This document shows positions 1 to 9,175 of a DNA stretch of 64,000 nucleotides, piece after piece. Location of the stretch: the NCBI RefSeq assembly GCF_900142515.1, contig NZ_FRBC01000003.1:1-64000 (forward strand), read 5' to 3'. This stretch comes from Pseudoselenomonas ruminantium (GTDB lineage: Bacteria > Bacillota > Negativicutes > Selenomonadales > Selenomonadaceae). Under the pieces are notes generated by a model. It saw nothing but the letters and a program-made list of their open reading frames with translations. It was not told the DNA's origin and did no database searches. How positions within the stretch are numbered: position 1 is the first letter of the stretch; each line of letters starts with the position of its first letter. The position numbers and the translations under genes are program-made.

Positions 1-120
1 AAGTTTCTTCAAACATCTGGCTTAATCATGTTGCATGATTATTTTGCATTGTTTAGTTTTCAAAGAACAATCTTGCAAAGCATTTCTTTCGAAGTGCCTG
101 TCGCTTCAAGCGACTCATTT
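1..120 (-). other. Probable rRNA operon leader (16S gene expected just left of the window)
   Basis: On the minus strand, downstream of two tandem strong promoters, the sequence has no credible ORF. It contains the phrase CTTTGAAAACTAAACAATG (near 52-70), the type of leader seen between rRNA promoters and 16S genes in Firmicutes. The 16S gene itself is not in the window, so this is inferred from the promoter pair and leader style. Confidence 0.6.
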
Positions 121-149
121 ATCTTACCACCATCAGATCAGCTTGTCAA
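121..149 (-). promoter_or_regulatory. Proximal rRNA-type promoter P2
   Basis: Minus-strand TTGACA (144-149), 17-nt spacer, TAAGAT (121-126). It is a near-consensus sigma-A promoter pointing left, about 130 bp downstream of a second consensus promoter. Tandem promoters with no gene between them are typical of rRNA operons. Confidence 0.75.
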
Positions 150-253
150 GAACTTTTTGAAGTTTTTTCGAAGCTTTTTGGAAGCTTTTCAGCGGCCTGC
201 CAATCAAGGCTTGCTGGGCTGTTTCATTTCCGTATCTGTCAGCGACTTGTATT

Positions 254-282
254 ATATTACACGAGTCTTGAGCATATGTCAA
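254..282 (-). promoter_or_regulatory. Distal rRNA-type promoter P1
   Basis: Minus-strand TTGACA (277-282), exactly 17 nt, TAATAT (254-259). It lies just beyond the terminator of the upstream minus-strand gene, so it starts a new leftward transcript; together with P2 it forms a tandem rRNA-type promoter pair. Confidence 0.75.
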
Positions 283-301
283 CACCTTTTTTGAAAAAAT
301 A

Positions 302-327
302 TAAAAAAAGTCCCCGCAATGCGGGGA
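302..327 (-). terminator. Rho-independent terminator after the 332-1057 gene
   Basis: The minus strand reads TCCCCGCATTGCGGGGA followed by CTTTTTTTAT, a GC hairpin plus U tract starting 5 bp after the stop codon of the upstream gene and insulating the rRNA-type promoters. Confidence 0.85.
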
Positions 328-331
328 TGCT

Positions 332-1057
332 TTATTTCAGCCGGATTACGCCAGGCTGCACGATCTTCCAGGAACCAGCCTTACGAGTGAAACAGGCGGG
401 TAATTTCACCTGGATCTGCTTGAAGCTGCCTGTTTCGTAATTAGAAGCAAACGTCTCTTTCATGCCCCCTGCCTGATGCAGCTTCTCATCATAGGGAACT
501 AATGGATTGGGAACCACCACAAAATCCTCCGGCTGCCCTGCCACGTTCCACGCCCAATAATTGCTGCCTGCCACTTGCTCTACGGTCTCATACGACAGGC
601 TGCCGCCATTCGCGCTTGCCGGACCTGACACCACGCAGACGAGCAAAGTCAGTTTATGGCTTTTCACAAAGTTATCGCAGGCCTCTGCCGCCCTTGGCAC
701 ATTCATGCTATTCGCCAGGTTATTGTAGTCATCCACAAATTTACGCCAAACCTCTGGCTGCATTTTCTTCTCTGGCGGGGTACGTTTTTGTGTATCAGCT
801 GCAGCTGATGCCCCCGCCTCAGCCGCAGGCGCTGCTTCTCCGCGCCGTATTTTGACTGCGCCGTTTTTGAGTTCTCGGATTTCCTGTTGCAAGAGCTTCA
901 AATCGCGCTCCAGCTGTTCGATCTTCAGGATCTTATCGCGTCTGCTGATGATAATGGAATAGTTGTAAGCTGTCCCAATAAGCGCCACTATACTGACTGC
1001 GCCGACCAATATCAGTATCATATCCGCCATCATAGGTGAAAACAAAGCCGGTTCCAT
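332..1057 (-). CDS. Membrane-anchored coiled-coil protein of unknown function
   Basis: I do not recognise a family. The ~241-residue protein has one hydrophobic segment near residues 10-32, a charged heptad-like stretch (about 40-70, rich in Leu, Glu, Lys) that should form a coiled coil, an Ala/Pro-rich linker, and a C-terminal region of about 140 residues with a globular look. It is probably a bitopic inner-membrane protein with the C-terminal part on one side. The ATG at 1057 is preferred because AGGAAGG lies 6 nt before it; an earlier in-frame ATG at 1063 abuts the ribosome site. It follows the 1076-1798 gene by 18 bp, so the two are likely co-transcribed and end at the terminator at 302-327. 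Confidence 0.65.
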   Translation of the reverse strand: MEPALFSPMMADMILILVGAVSIVALIGTAYNYSIIISRRDKILKIEQLERDLKLLQQEIRELKNGAVKIRRGEAAPAAEAGASAAADTQKRTPPEKKMQPEVWRKFVDDYNNLANSMNVPRAAEACDNFVKSHKLTLLVCVVSGPASANGGSLSYETVEQVAGSNYWAWNVAGQPEDFVVVPNPLVPYDEKLHQAGGMKETFASNYETGSFKQIQVKLPACFTRKAGSWKIVQPGVIRLK

Positions 1058-1075
1058 AATCATCCTTCCTCTCTA

Positions 1076-1798
1076 TCAGGTTTCTTTCTTGCCATTCAAG
1101 ATATCACACAGCTCCAGGATATTCTTGATGCGGTTCGCTTCCACCGCAGATAACATACGGTCGTCATTGGAGCCGCCATCCACGCCCAACATCAGGATCT
1201 TGCCTGCCAGTTGATCACCAACCTCCCGCATGGCCTTGAGCGTCTCCGTATCCGCGATCTGGTCACACCATTCCATAATGCCGCTGTTCGTCTTAGCTGT
1301 GACGACATTGCCTGTGGTCCGCACGAAGTAAATGCTGTCTTCCCCGGTCTGCAAGCCTACGCCATGAAATCCCATCGGTCTCTGCCCGCGATGACGCAGG
1401 ATAATATGGATCACCGCATTGCCGCCTGCATCCCGAACCAGATACGGCTGTATAAAGATGCCATCCTCGGTGGGGTCTTCATAACGGTAATAGGTGGAAC
1501 CATCCATTTCCTTGGCTACCAACATATCCGCAGTCAGGCCGCGAATAACCTGGTCCGGTTCTTCCGCCCGCCCGGTACGCTTGTCGATAAGGGCTTGTTT
1601 ACGGCGAGCCTTTTCCCGTTGTGCTGCTTCCTTGGCCTCTTTTTCAGCCTGGACCGCTTTCCTGGCGGCTTCTTTCTTATCCTGTTCCGCCTGCACGACA
1701 GCTCGCGTCTGGTCATACTGTATCGCTGCATAATAACCAGCCACTCCAGCCACCCCAATGACCAACAGGGCTAAAATGATATATTTCAGCTTCGCCAT
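1076..1798 (-). CDS. Membrane-anchored coiled-coil protein of unknown function
   Basis: Unrecognised protein of about 240 residues. It has an N-terminal transmembrane segment (roughly residues 5-25, Ile/Leu/Val/Gly rich), then an Ala/Lys/Glu/Gln-rich stretch to about residue 75 that is a strong coiled-coil candidate, then a soluble domain of about 160 residues. The architecture (single anchor, coiled coil, C-terminal domain) repeats that of the gene just downstream, suggesting a functional pair. The ATG at 1798 has AAGGGAGTG 8 nt upstream; the longer frame (to 1837) would begin ahead of this ribosome site and is rejected. Confidence 0.65.
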   Translation of the reverse strand: MAKLKYIILALLVIGVAGVAGYYAAIQYDQTRAVVQAEQDKKEAARKAVQAEKEAKEAAQREKARRKQALIDKRTGRAEEPDQVIRGLTADMLVAKEMDGSTYYRYEDPTEDGIFIQPYLVRDAGGNAVIHIILRHRGQRPMGFHGVGLQTGEDSIYFVRTTGNVVTAKTNSGIMEWCDQIADTETLKAMREVGDQLAGKILMLGVDGGSNDDRMLSAVEANRIKNILELCDILNGKKET

Positions 1799-1894
1799 AA
1801 CAGACACTCCCTTCTCTGGGCGAATGACACTTCTCATCGTAGATATACGCCCCGAAAACTGAATTTTCCTGCAAGGGCGAAGAAAAAACTACGC

Positions 1895-1922
1895 AAAAAG
1901 CCCTCCCCCGAAGGAGAAGGCT
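1895..1922 (-). terminator. Terminator downstream of the amylase gene
   Basis: The minus strand forms AGCCTTCTCC-TTCG-GGGGAGGGCT followed by TTTTTGC, a stable hairpin with a UUCG-like loop and U tract, 8 bp after the amylase stop codon. It ends the porin-amylase transcript. Confidence 0.85.
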
Positions 1923-1929
1923 TAGAGCA

Positions 1930-4900
1930 TCACTTCATTAACATCATGCCCTGATTTTCATTCAGATGCAATTTCACTTTTCCATTCTGTACACTGACCG
2001 TCGTCCCTGTCAATTGGTCGGTAAACACCGTACCATCTGCAGCAAACTGCACGGGCAGTTCCACATCAGCAGCACCGCCGCGGTTCAAAGCCACGATTGC
2101 AGCTTCGCCCTGCGCATCCGTCCGGGCAAAAGCATAGACATCACCGCGCGCCAGCAGTGTCTGCACATCACCATGCGCAAAAAGCTGTTTATTCCCTGTC
2201 CTTACGCTGATGACCTTGCGATAGAAATCCACCAGCTCCTTGTCCTCACGGCCCCAAGGATAAGTACGGCGGCAATCCGGATCAGCACTGCCATAGACAC
2301 CGGCTTCATCCCCATAGTAAATGGTGGGCATGCCGGGATACCCCATCAGGAACATGGCCGCCAGTTTCAGACGGGCCTTGCCCAAACGGTAATCAAAGTC
2401 CTGGCGGGAAGCCTGCGCCACATTTTCCTTGCCACCACCGAATTTATAGATAGCTCGGACGGTATCATGGGAATCCACGATATTCATCAGGTCATAGAGC
2501 GCTTCCTTCGGATAATTCTGCCGCAGCACCGTCAGTTCATCATCACAGGCCTCGGCCTTGCCCTGATTCAGGAACAGATCGCCCACTGCAAAGGAAAGCT
2601 TGTAGTTCATCACCGAGTCAAATTGGTCACCCGTCAGGAACTGCGTGCCATCCTGCCAGATTTCTCCCAACAGCAGCGGTTCTTCACCCGATTGCGTGCG
2701 GATGGATTTCACATCTTTGCGCACATTCGCCCAGAATCCCGGTGGAACCTCCTTGGCCACATCCAGACGCCAGCCGGACAGTCCATCATCAAACCATTTC
2801 ATGATGACACCCTTCTGCCCGTCACGGCCCCGCAGGAGATAATCGCCCAAATCGGACACCTGCGTGCCTGCTTCACTGCCGGGATAATCCGCATCCCGGA
2901 ACGGCGTCAGGCTGTCAAAGCCCTGCCAGTCATGGTAAGCATATTTCTCGCCCATGCTGTCCTTGGTCTTTTCATTGCGGATCTCAAACCAGTTTTCCCA
3001 ATGCCACGGTGAGAATACCTGACCTTCGGCCTCCAGCTGTTTCTTCGCTTCAGCCTTAGCTGCCTCCAGCTTCATATGTTTATCATTCATCAGGTCGTAA
3101 ATGCGCGACCAGTATTCATAGGCTCCGACTGTCTTGTACTTGCCATAACGGTCAAAGTAGATCGAGTCATCCCCCACATGATTGAACACACCGTCCATGA
3201 TCAGGTGCATGCCCCGCTTCTGCATTTCGGCAGCCAAAGTCTTCAGTTCTGGCAATTTTCCTAATATCGGGTCAATATTGCCATAATCCACGGCATCATA
3301 GCGGTGATTGGAGCACGCTGCCGACAGCGGATTGACATAGATTGCCGTAATGCCCAAATCCTGCAGGTAGTCCAGCTTCTGCGCAATGCCGGCGATATCC
3401 CCGCCAAAGAAGTCATTGCATTCCCAGTTGTCGCCATCAGCTTTGGGAGACTTGCTGGCATTGGCAGGCAGATCCGTCCAGGCGCGATGCTGCACGGGCT
3501 GGCTGCCTCGTGCCGTGGTACGGGCGTTATCATTGCTGGGATCACCATTAAAGAAGCGATCCGGGAAAATCTGATAGGTCACAGCCTCCTTGGCCCAATC
3601 CGGCGTATGGAAGTCCGCACTGTAGACTGTCAGCTGGAAGGGTTTTGCCCCGCGCAGTTTAAGCGCGCCCGTATGGCCCGGCTTATCATCATCGCCGTAT
3701 TCCTTGGTATCATCCAACACGAATTTATAGCCATAGATCCCATTTTCCTGCGGACGTATCGTGACTTCCCAATAATCCCGCCCGCCATGGCTTTCCTTCA
3801 AAGCCAGCGGATATTCCGTCTTCGTGCCGGCAGCATAGTCGGGATTGTACTCATCGCCGCCATTAGCCGTGATTTTTGCCTTGTAAAGCACGGCTTTGAC
3901 ATTTGCGGCTTCATCTTTGCCCACAGCCAGCCGCAACGTTACCGGAGAACCCGCCTTGATGGCTTCAAAAGGGACGCGGTAAGCCTTGCTCCAGGTATCA
4001 TGTTCCACCAGCTTTTCCGAAATGCGCCCATCATCCGCGATCAGGCGGTTTTCTTTGCTGTCATAATAGAACGTCACCGCGCCATCTTTTTTGATATTCA
4101 CCGTCTGCGACAATGGCTTCTTGCCCTTCTGCGCGACTTTGACCTGATAATTGCCCGCTTTCAGATCCACCGTCTGCTGATAGAACTCCGCCAGCTGCAG
4201 ATCCTGCATGGTATCATCTTTGAGCGCACCGAAGCTGCCACTGATTTTCGGCAGGCTGCCATTATCCAGCATCTTATAACTCGTGCTGTCAGCGATGGCA
4301 TGCGTCTTGTCATTGTAATAGAACGTAACCTTCTGCGCCTTGGGCAGGGTCAGCTGCACATTGGCACCGTCAAAGTTGCCGCCCAGACCATAGTTTTCTG
4401 CCCAGCTGCCGCCCACAGCAATCTTATAATAGTAAGTGCCGGCCGGCAGATCCACGGACAAGCTGTAGAAATCATGTCCCAGCGGCTTCATGCGGGTAGC
4501 CATATCGCCCGGGTCCCAGTCCTTCTGGGCTCCGGCCTTGGACTGCACAGTCCCCGCCAGCACGACCACGCGCCCCTGAGCCGCTTCCGCTTTTTTGGCA
4601 GCGGCCTGATCCGCTTCCATGCCCTCGTAGCTGACCGTAGTCTCATGACTCAGGCTGTCATAAGTAAAGGTGACTTCTTTCTCCGCCGAAAGTTTCAGGC
4701 TGATATTGCCGCCATCGCGGGCACCGCCCGCACCATAATTCTCATTCCAGCTGCCACCGATGGCAACCTTGAATTCATAATTGCCCTTGGGCAGTTTGCC
4801 TTTGAGCTGATACTTGCCATTGTCGACAGGCTGCATGATGGTCGCACCATCAGCCGGAGCCCAATCATTGCCGGCACCGAGCTTGGACTGTACCGTCCCC

Positions 4901-5061
4901 ACCAGCACCACATCCGTTGGCCCCACCGCCTGCGCAGCTTCTGCCGTAGCAGCAGCCAGGCCAGCGGGCATCCCCGCTGCAGGGAACGGCATAGGAGCTG
5001 CCCAAAGCCCCAATGCCAAAGACATGCCAATAGCAGCCTTCAAGGATTCTTTGCGATTCAT
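1930..5061 (-). CDS. Secreted GH13 alpha-amylase/neopullulanase-like enzyme with N-terminal starch-binding-type modules
   Basis: Hydrolyses alpha-1,4 (possibly alpha-1,6) glucans outside the cytoplasm. A signal peptide (about residues 1-42) is followed by two similar modules (about 50-145 and 165-260) that share VGTVQSKxGAxxDW and IGGSWxENYG, the look of pullulanase X25/CBM-like repeats, then a beta-rich segment and a GH13 barrel from about residue 480. The three catalytic acids are visible: Asp in GWRLDVAKE (~765), Glu in LLLGEIWQD (~797), Asp in NIVDSHDT (~863); DGVFNHVG is conserved region I. At 1043 residues it is longer than a plain cyclomaltodextrinase because of the N-terminal modules. 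The ATG has AAGGAG 9 nt upstream. It lies 20 bp after the SLH porin gene, in one transcript. Exact bond specificity cannot be read from sequence. Confidence 0.9.
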   Translation of the reverse strand: MNRKESLKAAIGMSLALGLWAAPMPFPAAGMPAGLAAATAEAAQAVGPTDVVLVGTVQSKLGAGNDWAPADGATIMQPVDNGKYQLKGKLPKGNYEFKVAIGGSWNENYGAGGARDGGNISLKLSAEKEVTFTYDSLSHETTVSYEGMEADQAAAKKAEAAQGRVVVLAGTVQSKAGAQKDWDPGDMATRMKPLGHDFYSLSVDLPAGTYYYKIAVGGSWAENYGLGGNFDGANVQLTLPKAQKVTFYYNDKTHAIADSTSYKMLDNGSLPKISGSFGALKDDTMQDLQLAEFYQQTVDLKAGNYQVKVAQKGKKPLSQTVNIKKDGAVTFYYDSKENRLIADDGRISEKLVEHDTWSKAYRVPFEAIKAGSPVTLRLAVGKDEAANVKAVLYKAKITANGGDEYNPDYAAGTKTEYPLALKESHGGRDYWEVTIRPQENGIYGYKFVLDDTKEYGDDDKPGHTGALKLRGAKPFQLTVYSADFHTPDWAKEAVTYQIFPDRFFNGDPSNDNARTTARGSQPVQHRAWTDLPANASKSPKADGDNWECNDFFGGDIAGIAQKLDYLQDLGITAIYVNPLSAACSNHRYDAVDYGNIDPILGKLPELKTLAAEMQKRGMHLIMDGVFNHVGDDSIYFDRYGKYKTVGAYEYWSRIYDLMNDKHMKLEAAKAEAKKQLEAEGQVFSPWHWENWFEIRNEKTKDSMGEKYAYHDWQGFDSLTPFRDADYPGSEAGTQVSDLGDYLLRGRDGQKGVIMKWFDDGLSGWRLDVAKEVPPGFWANVRKDVKSIRTQSGEEPLLLGEIWQDGTQFLTGDQFDSVMNYKLSFAVGDLFLNQGKAEACDDELTVLRQNYPKEALYDLMNIVDSHDTVRAIYKFGGGKENVAQASRQDFDYRLGKARLKLAAMFLMGYPGMPTIYYGDEAGVYGSADPDCRRTYPWGREDKELVDFYRKVISVRTGNKQLFAHGDVQTLLARGDVYAFARTDAQGEAAIVALNRGGAADVELPVQFAADGTVFTDQLTGTTVSVQNGKVKLHLNENQGMMLMK

Positions 5062-5081
5062 ATTCCTTAGCTCCTTTCCGC

Positions 5082-6608
5082 TTAGAAATGGAAGTCCAAC
5101 CAGGTGCGGAGGATATGACGTTTCACAGGATTGTTCCAGGTGATCTGCTCAGAAAGATGCGGTGCCCAGAGGGTTTCCCATTCCACATTATGTGCCGGCA
5201 CACACTTGAAGCCAAAGTACCAGCCACGCACGCCATTGGTAAAGGTCGGCTCACGGGTAGACCATTCATCATCATGGCCCAGGTCTGCAAAAGCACCGAG
5301 GTTCACATACTTCGCATAGAGTCCATAACTGCCCACACGGTTGAGGTCCGTGCCTCTGTATTCTGCCTTGAAGGCCCAATCGCGGTCACCATGGCCATAG
5401 GTTTCATCCTGCTTGGTAAAGGCATGGACATAGGAACCGGTCAGCGTTACGTCCTTGATTGGTTTCACGCTGAGATCGGCATTGACAAAGCCCTTCGTAT
5501 CATACCAGTAACCAGAGCCATTTTCCTGATATTTATGCCCCACAATATGCGTATAGCCAACATTAGCATTGACATATTTGCCAATAGGGCCCCAGAAATC
5601 CAGGGTTGCATTGACCGGTGCGCGCCGTACCTGCACATCCGTATGGTCATAGGTATAGATGTTCTTGGATGGATCGTTGGGATCCGGGGTGCTGTTCCAT
5701 ACCGGCGTAAAGCTGGAGCAGTCCGAAGAAGATTTCCAATACTGGGCGCTCACCCACCAGCCATGGCCTTTTTCAATGGGATGATAGGTGGCGATACCAT
5801 CGACCTGCCCCCCCAGAAGCAGGTTCTGCATGCCGATGCCGTTCCACTTGCGGCCGATATTCGTGTACCAGTCATGTTTCGGCCCTAGCTGCAATTCCAC
5901 CCAGATATTGCTGACCAGGCCGCTGTGGTTCGTATCCATATCCGGCATATCCCGCAGCTCACCGGTTACCGGCGCGCTGATCTTATGAGCTACGCCATTG
6001 GGATCGTTTGCCACCGAATCCTTCATGACATATTCACGGTCGCGATAACGGGCATTCTTTTCAATGCTGAACCGGGCAGTAGCATGGGGATTTACTTTCA
6101 GGGAGCCTTCGAGATCCATATAGAAGCGATTGTTGTAATCCCCGTTCTTTTCCTGCCCCCAGGCTCTGGCATCATTTTTCAGGCCGTTGTCACTGCCCAT
6201 CTGCACACGGGCCAGGCCATGCAGCTGGAAGCGGTCTGCCTTTTCCTTCAATTCCTTGATGTCTTTATCATGCGCATCCACCCGGCGTTTCAGCGTATCC
6301 ATCTCACCAGCATACTCTGCAGCCAGTTTATCGAGCACGGCTTTATCCCCAAAGTTCGTGTCCTTTTTCTGCATGGCCTTGGCTACAATAGAAGCCACCT
6401 CATAGCGAGTCATGGTGCGGCCTCCCTGGAAGGTATTATCTCCCATTCCTTCAATAACACCTTCTTTGGCCAGATAATCCAATGCCTCATAACTCCAATG
6501 ATCTTTTGGCACATCACTGAAGCTGTCAGCACTGGCGGCATAAACCTGGCCCATGGCCCCCACGGTCAAACCTGCTAAGATTGCGACAACTTTCTTGTTC
6601 ATTCTCAT
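5082..6608 (-). CDS. SLH-domain outer-membrane porin (OmpM type)
   Basis: Outer-membrane beta-barrel anchored to peptidoglycan by an SLH domain, the typical major porin of Negativicutes. Signal peptide (about 1-25), one SLH domain (about 30-80: FSDVPKDHWSYEALDYLA through TMTRYEVASIVAKAM), a coiled-coil segment (about 95-130, KRRVDAHDKDIKELKEK), then a long beta-rich region ending in the aromatic residue Phe, the outer-membrane insertion signature. The ATG at 6608 has GGGAG 8 nt upstream; a TTG at 6614 is too close to that site. Its position directly before the secreted amylase suggests uptake of amylase products across the outer membrane; that role is inference from context. Confidence 0.9.
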   Translation of the reverse strand: MRMNKKVVAILAGLTVGAMGQVYAASADSFSDVPKDHWSYEALDYLAKEGVIEGMGDNTFQGGRTMTRYEVASIVAKAMQKKDTNFGDKAVLDKLAAEYAGEMDTLKRRVDAHDKDIKELKEKADRFQLHGLARVQMGSDNGLKNDARAWGQEKNGDYNNRFYMDLEGSLKVNPHATARFSIEKNARYRDREYVMKDSVANDPNGVAHKISAPVTGELRDMPDMDTNHSGLVSNIWVELQLGPKHDWYTNIGRKWNGIGMQNLLLGGQVDGIATYHPIEKGHGWWVSAQYWKSSSDCSSFTPVWNSTPDPNDPSKNIYTYDHTDVQVRRAPVNATLDFWGPIGKYVNANVGYTHIVGHKYQENGSGYWYDTKGFVNADLSVKPIKDVTLTGSYVHAFTKQDETYGHGDRDWAFKAEYRGTDLNRVGSYGLYAKYVNLGAFADLGHDDEWSTREPTFTNGVRGWYFGFKCVPAHNVEWETLWAPHLSEQITWNNPVKRHILRTWLDFHF

Positions 6609-6698
6609 AACCAAAGCTCCCTTTCTCTAATAACAACATATATTCATTTATTGATATGTTTACTTAAACTCTTCCCCAAAAAGAAGAGCTATTTACGT

Positions 6699-7472
6699 TT
6701 AAAGATTCGCCAGCAGCATCCCGCCCACAGAGGGATATACCGCTCTGGCTTTTTCCTGGATTGCCTTCCGGGCTGTATCTACGGTAAAGCCCTGGAACGC
6801 TTCCAGCATGGGCAGGTCATTGGTCTCATCGCCAATGGCATAAACCTCCGGCTCCTGCCAATGCATCAGCTGCACCAACATCTCAATGCCCTGTTTCTTG
6901 CTTACGCCGCGGGGTACGATATCCACGCTGCAGCCATTGGGATAGGCCTCGACCACATCACCATATTTCTCGTTGATGATCGCGCTGACCTCATCCGCTT
7001 CGCTGGCCTGCGGAAAGCCCAGGCAAAACTGATGGATCTGCGGCAGGTTCATGATGTCTTCTTCTTTTATCTTGACAATGGTGAAGTTCCATTCCTGCGC
7101 CTCCCGCATGATCCAGGATCCCTCCCGTTCATGATAAAGATAGGTCTTGTCCAAGGCCGAAAACGCAAAATGAAAGGAACGTCGTACAGCGGGTTCTTTT
7201 ACCATTGCCGCCAGCACGTTGTGCGGGATCTCGCCCTGCCATAAAGCAGTCCCATCAGCCCGGCAGATTATGCCGCCATTGTTGCAGACCGCATAATCGG
7301 ATTCAATGCCGTAATATTTCAGCTGTGGCATCAGCATCCCATAATCCCGCCCGCTGACGACGCCGAATTTATGGCCAGCCGCCCGCCAAGCCTTGACACC
7401 GGCCACATCTTCAGCGGCTATTGTTCGCTGACGGAAAAGGGTCCCATCATAGTCGCTTGCTCCAATCTTCAT
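6699..7472 (-). CDS. HAD-superfamily (Cof-type) sugar phosphatase
   Basis: Cytoplasmic haloacid-dehalogenase-type phosphatase of 257 residues, the usual Cof length. Motif I is SDYDGTLF at the N-terminus (nucleophile Asp), a C2-type cap occupies the middle, and GDETNDLPML near residue 215 is the C-terminal metal-binding motif. The start overlaps the stop of the alpha-glucosidase gene by 4 bp (ATGA), so the two are translationally coupled. In this context it could dephosphorylate a sugar phosphate formed by PTS uptake; substrate is not readable from sequence. A second ATG or start is not needed. Confidence 0.85.
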   Translation of the reverse strand: MKIGASDYDGTLFRQRTIAAEDVAGVKAWRAAGHKFGVVSGRDYGMLMPQLKYYGIESDYAVCNNGGIICRADGTALWQGEIPHNVLAAMVKEPAVRRSFHFAFSALDKTYLYHEREGSWIMREAQEWNFTIVKIKEEDIMNLPQIHQFCLGFPQASEADEVSAIINEKYGDVVEAYPNGCSVDIVPRGVSKKQGIEMLVQLMHWQEPEVYAIGDETNDLPMLEAFQGFTVDTARKAIQEKARAVYPSVGGMLLANL

Positions 7473-9163
7473 ATCGCTTCACCTGTTTCTTTGATATAGA
7501 TAACGGATTCCCAAGGGCGTAAAGAACCGTGAGCACTATCGGGAATGGTTTCTGCCAGCAATTTCGCCCCAGTCAATTCCGGCAAGTCATAGAATTCTGC
7601 CCTGTCCGTGAAATTGATCAACGTATATACACTGCGGCAGCCAAACCGGCGCTTAAACGCCATAATAGAAGGATGCTCTGGCAGCAGCTCCGTATAATCG
7701 CCCTGCTGCAGGACACCAGCCGCTTCACCATAAAGGCGGAGTCTGGCCATACGGCGATAAAAACTCAGGACGGAATCTTCATCCAGCGCTTCCGTTTCCA
7801 CACATTGCTGACGGAAATCTTCATGCACGGGCAGCCAGGGGGTACCGGTGGTAAAACCGGCATTCTTCCCCCGGGTCCACTGCATAGGGGTGCGGGCATT
7901 GTCACGGCTGTAGCGGTGAACAATGTCCAAGGCCTCGGCAGGGGTCTTGCCTTCAGCCAGAGCCAGGTCATACTGGCCATGGGAGGATATATCGTTGTAG
8001 TTCTCAATCGACCCCCAGGCCACATTAGCCAGGCCTAATTCCTGCCCTTCGTAGATAAAGGGGGTTCCACGAAGGGTCATAAGCATGACGGCCACTGCCT
8101 TGGCTGCCAAAATCCGATCTGCTGTAAAGGGGAAGTAATGATTGACACAGCGCATCTGATCGTGATTTTCAAAGAAAATAGGATACCAGCCATTTTGCGC
8201 CGTAGCAAACTGACTGGCGCTGAGCACCTGTTTCAGGCGGGGAATGATTGCGGGGGAATAGCCCGTTGCCTGACTCCAAAGCTCACCATGGGGAAATTCC
8301 AGATTCATATGGGAAAACTCAAAGAGCATATCGAAAACGCCCTTTTCGCCGACCCACTTGTCCAGATCTTCCGGCTCAATGCCATTGGCCTCGGCCACGG
8401 TAAAGATATCGTGGCCTTGGAAGACCTTTTCCTTGAACTCATGCAGGAAATCCAGGATGCCCGGGGTATTGGCGATCATGGAATGGATATTGACCATGCC
8501 GTCATCACTGTCCGGCTCGCCATCCACGAATTCTGCAGGTTTCTTGATGTAGACAATGGCATCGATGCGGAAGCCGCCCACACCCTTGTCCAGCCAGAAA
8601 TTAGCCGCATCATAGAGCGCCTGCCGGACCTGAGGATTTTCCCAGTTCAGATCCGGCTGAGCCTCAGCAAAGGTGTGCAGATAATACTGCTGACGGGCTT
8701 CGCACCAGGTCCAGGCACTGCCGCCGAAGATGGAGCGCCAGTTGGTGGGTGCCGAACCATCAGGCTTGGCATCCCGCCAGATATACCAGTCACTGTGTTC
8801 ACTGTCCCGAGAGCTTTTCGAGTCGATAAACCAGGGATGTTTGTCGGAAGAATGGTTATAGACCAGATCCATGACCATGCGGATGCCCCGGCGCTTGCCT
8901 TCGGCGATCAGCCGTTCCATATCCGCCATCGTGCCATAGGACGGGTCAATGCCCGTGAAATCAGCGATATCATAACCATTATCCACCATGGGAGAAGGGT
9001 AGACCGGCGTCAGCCAGACAGCTCCGACTCCCAGCGTGTTCAAGTAGTCCAGTTTTTCGGTGACACCATTGAGATCCCCCATGCCGCTGCCTGTAGTATC
9101 GAGGAAGCTCTTAGGGTAGACCTGATAGACATTGGTTTTCTGCCACCATTTCAAATCGTTCAT
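7469..9163 (-). CDS. GH13 alpha-glucosidase / oligo-1,6-glucosidase family enzyme
   Basis: Cytoplasmic 564-residue GH13 enzyme without signal peptide. N-terminal WWQKTNVYQVYPKSF is typical of the oligo-1,6-glucosidase/trehalose-6-phosphate hydrolase/alpha-glucosidase branch. Catalytic residues are Asp in GFRIDAI (~203), Glu in TVAEANG (~257) and Asp in FFENHDQMR (~333). It sits 12 bp downstream of the PTS EIICBA gene and is coupled to the HAD phosphatase gene, so it should cleave the (phospho)disaccharide or maltodextrin brought in by that system. Whether it acts on phosphorylated (maltose-6-P, trehalose-6-P) or free sugar cannot be decided from sequence. The ribosome site is GGAG 7 nt before the ATG. 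Confidence 0.9.
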   Translation of the reverse strand: MNDLKWWQKTNVYQVYPKSFLDTTGSGMGDLNGVTEKLDYLNTLGVGAVWLTPVYPSPMVDNGYDIADFTGIDPSYGTMADMERLIAEGKRRGIRMVMDLVYNHSSDKHPWFIDSKSSRDSEHSDWYIWRDAKPDGSAPTNWRSIFGGSAWTWCEARQQYYLHTFAEAQPDLNWENPQVRQALYDAANFWLDKGVGGFRIDAIVYIKKPAEFVDGEPDSDDGMVNIHSMIANTPGILDFLHEFKEKVFQGHDIFTVAEANGIEPEDLDKWVGEKGVFDMLFEFSHMNLEFPHGELWSQATGYSPAIIPRLKQVLSASQFATAQNGWYPIFFENHDQMRCVNHYFPFTADRILAAKAVAVMLMTLRGTPFIYEGQELGLANVAWGSIENYNDISSHGQYDLALAEGKTPAEALDIVHRYSRDNARTPMQWTRGKNAGFTTGTPWLPVHEDFRQQCVETEALDEDSVLSFYRRMARLRLYGEAAGVLQQGDYTELLPEHPSIMAFKRRFGCRSVYTLINFTDRAEFYDLPELTGAKLLAETIPDSAHGSLRPWESVIYIKETGEAI

Positions 9164-9175
9164 GTTATATCTCCA

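Noticed and set aside
28-294. 88-codon plus-strand ORF
   Set aside because: It runs antisense across two consensus promoters and the rRNA-type leader, with no ribosome site.
3304-5070. 588-codon plus-strand ORF opposite the amylase gene
   Set aside because: Antisense to a well-supported GH13 gene; no ribosome site and no family-like sequence. A side effect of high GC codon use.
6662-6690. Hairpin CTCTTC...GAAGAG after the HAD gene
   Set aside because: Only 6 bp with a poor U tract; not called a terminator.
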